The notes beneath the pieces were generated by a model. It worked only from the letters and a program-made list of their open reading frames with translations, made no database searches and had not been told where the DNA came from. Below are positions 57,827-64,000 of a stretch of 64,000 bases of DNA, one piece after another. The number at the start of each line of letters is the position of its first letter. Within the stretch, counting starts at the first letter, position 1. The stretch lies in contig CM063244.1 in NCBI GenBank assembly GCA_032158295.1, positions 3,538,510 to 3,602,509 of the forward strand. Direction: 5' to 3'. This DNA comes from Pycnopodia helianthoides (taxonomy: Eukaryota; Echinodermata; Asteroidea; Forcipulatida; Asteriidae). The translations under genes were made by a program, and so were the position numbers.

Positions 57827-60193
57827 CACAGTAGTCCAGTAGAGACAATGGAGAGTAAAATCCAGTTCTCTTTGTACCAACCATGAAACCAATCCTAACC
57901 TATGTACATTGTATACCACAGTACGAACCTGTCTACAATGAGAAACAGACTTGTGTACAATGTCGTACTGACCAGATCTTGTATCAAACCTGTCTACAAT
58001 GAGGTACTGAGGAGACCTTGTACATATCTGGCAGGTATTTGAACATTTTGGGGAATGCCGGGTTCCTACGTTATCCATACATACTGTACATTTCTTAAAA
58101 CATGTGAAGGGAGTAAAATAACAATGTTTGAATAGCTGTAAGTATTGCATGGTCTAAGAGTTGGCTATCTATCATTGCTTTTAATTCTAATCCAGTGTAA
58201 ACTTAATGCACAACACTTTTGTCTCATCTTTTGTGCATTCAATTTTGGAGTCTTAGTGATATTATCCAGCTACATGCAGAGTGATCCACTCATCTATGGG
58301 AAGTGTGCTGGAAATTACTGTTATTTAGAATCCAACAAGAGCTAGTTCAATAGTGTCCAGGACCTAATTTTATGGACTGACTTGTCTTGTCAAAACTCTT
58401 AGCCAGGCAAACGTTAGCATGGGAACCTGTAACAAGCAGCACTACACGTACACACATTCATCTTACAGATGCACACTTGAGTGTACATTATACGGCATTT
58501 TGCCAGTAACCTGCATGTACATGCACATGTACACATTGTACAGTACATGTACATCACATTGCACCTGAGATCTAATTTACATTTATGGGTGTGTTGCAAG
58601 GTTGATAAATTTATAATATGACTAAGAAAATTGTTACGTTAGCAGCTCTCTAGTGAAATTGGACCAAGTAATTGTGAACAGCACGCCTTATAATTTGTAG
58701 GAGCTTCAGAAAGTAATTATTCATCTCATTCTCAATTTTAACTTTTAAAGTACATGTACCTTCACTTCGGTCCCTAAGCATTGAGGGAAGCCAGTCAGTG
58801 TCTTAGCAGGTCACTAGTAGGATCAAGTTATTCGCACATTAATTCGCTTCAGGCACAGTAGGTGCCATTCAGAATAGTCAAAGTTAAAAAATATTTGATT
58901 TTTTTTTTTGAAATTGTGGGCGGATGGGTCAGAAGAAATAACTGAATAAATAAGAAGGAAAACAACATACCAAGCTGGCCCAGATCGTCGTCTGTATCAA
59001 ACTAAAAAACTGTACAAAGTTTGATGTGCTTGCCAATTTCATTTCTGATTAAACTACAAAGTTGTTTGTTTAAGTCAGGAACGGCCATTGAAAACTACTG
59101 ATGTTGGAGACCTTTGACCTAAAATACCTTTGACGTATTACTTTGTTCTTCAGTGTGTAGATTATACATGTATTTAGTAATTCAATATTTGAAAATCAAA
59201 ATTTGGGGTGTGTGGGTGGGTCAAAACAATTTCGAAAATTTTTAACATTTACTGTTATGAATGGGCCCCTTAGGTCTCCAATAAAAATGAAGTACGAGTA
59301 TATTATTACAAACCCCCATCATGCAGCATTTTCTACTGCGATCATTGTGTTGGTGTCATGTATTAGTGACCTGGATTAATTATAATCTGGGTATAAAAGT
59401 AATCTGATCTCTTCCTCTCATCCGCTCAATATTTTAAGCTCATTATTGAAATTATCAAAGATGGCATTTTCAGGGAGATGCAAATTAATGCTTCGGTGTA
59501 TACCATGTGACCTATGACATCACGTTTACATTTAAAGAGCCACAGAGTTCCTGCAGGCATAATTTGAACACAGCTCCTCAGTGTAAGAAAACATGAAAAT
59601 CTTACATTTTGCACTGTCCTGATTTTTATCAAATTTTTATATGATAAAAGGGTGCACGTTTGAAGAAAGGGGGCATATCTCATTCCAGTGTATATGCAGT
59701 ATCTTGCCTGCCAGAAAATGCCCTGGAATATGCAAGGTCACTTTTGTGTGTGTAAACAAAGATCCCATGGTCTACTATATCTCCAGTATGAATCTTTGCC
59801 AACATCAAAGTCGCAGAGACAGTCTTCTTGAATCGTACAGTATTGCTACTACATGCATCAAAGACACAGAGGCATCAAAGCCTAGGCAATAGGAGTAATT
59901 CACAGTACAGTTTGCCCTCTAAGCTAAACATGAAAAACATTCACCAGTAACACAAATAACACCACCTTATAATGTCCTTTAACACAGACAAAATACAACC
60001 TTGCTACTTTGCAAACCACAAACGAACTCAAACAAGTGAATGAAATCGATGTTGACCTTTTCCTAGATGATATGCTGCGTAAATGGCCTCTCCTAGGCAA
60101 ATTGGAGAGGGCATACTGATTGTGAATCCCCGCCCTTAGTCAAAGCCTTGCTGCCCCTTGAAATGTCCTAGAAGTACAGATTTACACAAATCT
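57827..60193. other. Non-coding, TGTACA-rich
   Basis: Frequent TGTACA and ACATGTACAT palindromes, especially 58490-58560, plus repeat N at 59490. Several frames of 60-108 codons lack any domain. Confidence 0.4.
59490..59775 (+). repeat. Dispersed repeat N (copy 2)
   Basis: GACATCACGTTTACATTTAA with AGAGCCACAGAG, CATATCTCATTCCAG and GCCCTGGAATATGCAAGGTC match copy 1. The 83-codon frame at 59641 lies in it. Confidence 0.55.
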
Positions 60194-60524
60194 TCCCTTA
60201 GAGGCACAGCCCTTTGGTTTTTGGGACTGCTTGATTGTTTTAATCCTATACAAAAAAACAAGCATGTGAAATTTTCATTTCAAAACTTGGTCGCGTTTTT
60301 GAAATGTTGCCAAAATCCGCAGCGAATATGTCCACTGCGTAAAGAATAATCCCTAATAGGAATACACGATCAGATTCAAGTTTTGGGGGATAAAAACTGA
60401 CATCTTTTTCCATATATTATAATTATTTTGAATCGAAAAGTTGCTGTACTTCTAACCAAGTCAGTTTTTATTGCCATTCATTTTTAGAGTGATTACCAAT
60501 CGTATACATGTACCTTCCCTTTAA
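60194..60524 (-). mobile_element. Family C element, diverged (C5)
   Basis: Recognised by TTTGGTTTTTGGGACTG, GATAAAAACTGACATC and GTACCTTCCCTTTAA. The left terminus is degraded (CTTAGAGGCAC). Confidence 0.72.
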
Positions 60525-61093
60525 TTGACATGCCCTTTACTAAGGAAAGTCTGCGTTGACCTTGAAGGAACAAAGTGTCCAAGCCGGAAAAAAATGTGTT
60601 TTTTATGGTGTATACCCAACAAATATGGTTCTTTTTCAAGTTTTGATTGGCCCTTTTTCAAACTATTTCTGGGAAACCCACTAAAGATTATACAAACATT
60701 GTAACCTTCTCAGAATGTAGAATTAGAATTAGACTGTTACAAATGTAAGCCAATTTTTGTCATTTTAAAAGAGCAAGTGTTGTTATTCATTCATGTTTAA
60801 TGTTCAGCTTACTTCTTCTTCTTGCGTATGTCGAGAGCAAAACTTATTAGATTTCCATACAACATGTAGGTGTCCATGGGCCTTCATAAAACAGTCGGGA
60901 CAAATGACTGAAGTCTTGGCCATTATTTGTTTTCTGTTTAATTATTTTTTTTACTCATTCTACTTATTCATTGATAGTGTATTCATAAAAACACTTATTG
61001 AATACATTCTTTATATTTGCTGTTGCTACCTGATCTTGCACAATGTAAAAGTAACTTACATATGTACATTACTGACAGTAATTACCAAGTCGT

Positions 61094-61433
61094 TTAAAGG
61101 CCCTGTACACTATTGGTAAGATCGAAAAACACAATGTTCACAGATTCACACATAACTTACATGATTTAAAGTAGTAATGGTAGAAAGGGTTCCTTAAAAT
61201 ATTTCTGCCTAAAATGCTATCGTTTCTGAGAAACGAGTAAAACAATAGTAATTATCGCCCGCGATAATTTGAAAAACAGAAAAAACAAAAGATCTCTTTT
61301 CGCTATTTTCCCGTGACCTCGATGACCAATTGAGCTCAAACTTTCACAGGTTTGTTTGTTCATGCATATGTTTAATCACACAAAATGTGGACACTGATTT
61401 TGAGCTGTTACCAAAAGTGTACAATACCTTTAA
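61094..61433 (+). mobile_element. Family B TTAA element (B7)
   Basis: Full length, TTAA both ends, centre ATTATCGCCCGCGATAAT. Close to B2 and B6. Confidence 0.87.
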
Positions 61434-61715
61434 CACACCTTGTATATGTACCTAGTTGTGATTCACTTTCCGTATTTACAAAAGTATTTACAGTTCGGAT
61501 TGTTGCAGCCCTATACTATGGAATGAATGCCCATCTGTATTAGAGCAACCTAATTTACATCCACTGACAGTTTTTGTCAACACCTCCCAATTGCATCCAC
61601 AGTAGGGTGAATAATAAATGCATATCGTAGAAGGTATACACGCCTTTCTCTGTGCCTGGAGCTTGCCATTAGGCGGAATCGCTGGGTGATCAATCAGTTC
61701 AATGTTCTTCACTTC

Positions 61716-62660
61716 GACCATGGTTAGATCAGACCTTTCATGTACTTTAGCTGGATCTCCATAATACTCAAGTTAGACCATGGTTAGATCAGACCTTTTA
61801 TGAATTTTAGCTGGATCTTCATAATGCTCAAGTTAGACCATGGTTAGATCAGACCTTTTATGAATTTTAGCTGGATCTCCATAATACTCAAGTTAGACCA
61901 TGGTTAGATCAGACCTTTTATGAATTTTAGCTGGATCTCCATAATACTCAAGTTAGACCATGGTTAGATCAGACCTTTTATGAATTTTAGCTGGATCTTC
62001 ATAATGCTCAAGTTAGACCATGGTTAGATCAGACCTTTTATGAATTTTAGCTGGATCTTCATAATGCTCAAGTTAGACCATGGTTAGATCAGACCTTTTA
62101 TGAATTTTAGCTGGATCTTCATAATGCTCAAGTTAGACCATGGTTAGATCAGACCTTTTATGAATTTTAGCTGGATCTTCATAATGCTCAAGTTAGACCA
62201 TGGTTAGATCAGACCTTTTATGAATTTTAGCTGGATCTCCATAATACTCAAGTTAGACCATGGTTAGATCAGACCTTTTATGAATTTTAGCTGGATCTTC
62301 ATAATGCTCAAGTTAGACCATGGTTAGATCAGACCTTTCATGTACTTTAGCTGGATCTCCATAATACTCAAGTTAGACCATGGTTAGATCAGACCTTTTA
62401 TGAATTTTAGCTGGATCTTCATAATGCTCAAGTTAGACCATGGTTAGATCAGACCTTTCATGTACTTTAGCTGGATCTCCATAATGCTCAATTTAGACCA
62501 TGGTTAGATCAGACCTTTCATGTACTTTAGCTGGATCTCCATAATGCTCAATTTAGACCATGGTTAGATCGGACCTTTTATGAATTTTAGCTGGATCTTC
62601 ATAATGCTCAAGTTAGACCATATATGTAGATCAGACCTTTCATGTACTTTAGCTGGATCT
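61716..62660. repeat. 60-bp satellite-like array, about 16 copies
   Basis: The period is exactly 60 bp with no indels until the last unit. Unit: GACCATGGTTAGATCAGACC, TTTTATGAATTTTAGCTGGA, TCTTCATAATGCTCAAGTTA. Diagnostic alternatives are TTATGAATT or TCATGTACT and CTTC..ATGCT or CTCC..ATACT. No frame is conserved. Confidence 0.95.
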
Positions 62661-63429
62661 GCACATGTGTGCTTTGACATGCAGCATATTTGCACAACTC
62701 TAGCAAGGTTGCTGCATTATGTAGAAATAGAATGTATTTATTTTGTCAAATAAAATCTTCTAATAAATTTGTCAAATATCTAGGAATGGAGGATTTGGGT
62801 TTAACTTTCAGGATTGGAAAATCGATCCTTAAAAAAAAAAATCTCTGAACAAAATCATAGGAGGAAAGTAAAAATTTGTCAAAATAAGTTGATATTTGTT
62901 TCCATTTTAGGGGCAACGCTATGTAATGAGTTTTCCACCTGCTGGCCTCATTCTCACCTATTGGCCACTGCAATATATATACCAAAATGTTCAGTAATAT
63001 TTTCACGCATTTTATTTAAAACTAATCAACGTTAGCAATTGAAAATGCTCGTTAAATCTATACCGTTATGTTTTCAGTGTTGATGAAGAGAGCATTTCAA
63101 AGATGTGGTTTTCTTTTTCTGTTTTCACAGTACAAACACCTCTTTTAAAAATAGAGTGTACCCAAACCGGATTTGCAAATATTTGCGGAATACCCCTTCC
63201 ATTCCCCCCCCCTTCCCCCCAATTTGTTAATTTGTAATGGTCACAAGAACAACATATACATTGCAGTATGATTTGGATTTCTTGAGTGTGCTTATCCTTG
63301 ATGGGAATAACATTACATGTACATGTACATGCCAGTGAGCGTACATCAAGGACACACCATGTACTAAATTGTACATGCACAGACCTTTTAAGATCTTTAA
63401 GACATCAAGCTTTCTACATTGTATATGAT

Positions 63430-64000
63430 GTACAGTACATGTTACGTACATGTATGTGTTGTACATATATACGTGTTACGTATGTGTTGTACATGAACAT
63501 GTTGTACATGAACATGTTGTACATGAACATATTGTACATGAATGTGTTGTACATGAACGTGTTGTACATGTACGTGTTGTACATGTACGTGTTGTACATA
63601 CGTGTTGTACATGAACGTGTTGTACATGAATGTGTTGTACATGAACGTGTTGTACATGAACGTGTTGTACATGAACGTGTTGTACATGAACGTGTTGTAC
63701 ATGAACATGTTGTACATGAACGTGTTGTACATGAAGTGTTGTACATGAAGTGTTGTACATGAATGTGTTGTACATGAACGTGTTGTACATGACTGTTGTA
63801 CATGAACGTGTTGTACATGAACTGGTTGTACATGAACGTGTTGTACATGAACGTGTTGTACATGAACGTGTTGTACATGAAGTGTTGTACATGAATGTGT
63901 TGTACATGAACGTGTTGTACATGAACGTGTTGTACATGTACGTGTTGTACATGAAGTGTTGTACATGAATGTGTTGTACATGAACGTGTTGTACATGACG
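63430..64000. repeat. 15-bp minisatellite TTGTACATGAACGTG running off the window
   Basis: About 38 units with GAACGTG, GTACGTG, GAATGTG and 13-14 bp (GAAGTG) variants. The TGTACA palindrome in each unit makes both strands look alike. Because 15 is divisible by three, long repetitive frames open on both strands; none is a gene. Confidence 0.93.

Noticed and set aside
61716..62660. CRISPR-like array
   Set aside because: Units are contiguous 60-bp tandem copies with no unique spacers, in a eukaryotic context.
63286..63996. Long frames (up to 184 codons) on both strands rich in MYNTF, VVHER or HVQHV
   Set aside because: They are products of a 15-bp tandem repeat whose period is a multiple of three.

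Overview
This is a eukaryotic window from a marine invertebrate, most probably an echinoderm and perhaps a sea star. The evidence is AT-rich sequence, split coding exons with GT-AG borders, tRNA-Leu-derived SINEs, Penelope-like remnants and dozens of short inverted-repeat elements of a style I associate with echinoderm genomes. The echinoderm call is inference from repeat style and gene content. There is no operon structure, rRNA, CRISPR array or prokaryotic signal.

Only one protein-coding exon is recognised with confidence. It lies on the minus strand at 8793-9215 and encodes a long Ser-rich N-terminus and the first membrane span of a sarcospan-like protein. A clean acceptor lies upstream and a perfect GTAAGT donor downstream. 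The exons for the other three membrane spans were not found and should lie below coordinate 1. A minus-strand TATA plus donor at 41241-41418 could be its non-coding first exon, about 32 kb upstream; this is speculative. On the plus strand, a CTCF-like site, TATA-like box and GTAAGT donor (46522-46860) precede a chain of weak candidate exons (49504-50905), one with a CxxC-x13-CxxC motif. This second gene is a hypothesis and its splicing is unresolved.

The rest is intronic or intergenic DNA filled with repeats. The dominant component is a set of non-autonomous elements of about 340-400 bp flanked by TTAA (families A to E here, 26 copies). Their termini begin AGG, and families A, B, D and E share an internal block around GATGACC / TCACAGGTTTGTT. 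Other TTAA-ended elements include 16761-17275, 52245-52483 and the foldbacks at 44087-45230. One family A insertion in a SINE (33055-33446) leaves a reconstructable empty site that supports TTAA targeting. Several elements are nested or share a TTAA with a neighbour.

Other structures: four SINE copies; two Penelope-like terminal segments with hammerhead-like cores and one frameshifted GIY-YIG endonuclease remnant; LINE 3' ends; a large foldback at 47256-47938; and tandem arrays, notably a 175-bp array carrying POU octamers (6030-6742), a 61-bp array (11740-12297), an exact 60-bp array (61716-62660) and a 15-bp TGTACA array running off the right edge (63430-64000). Most open frames of 60-180 codons are shadows of these repeats.
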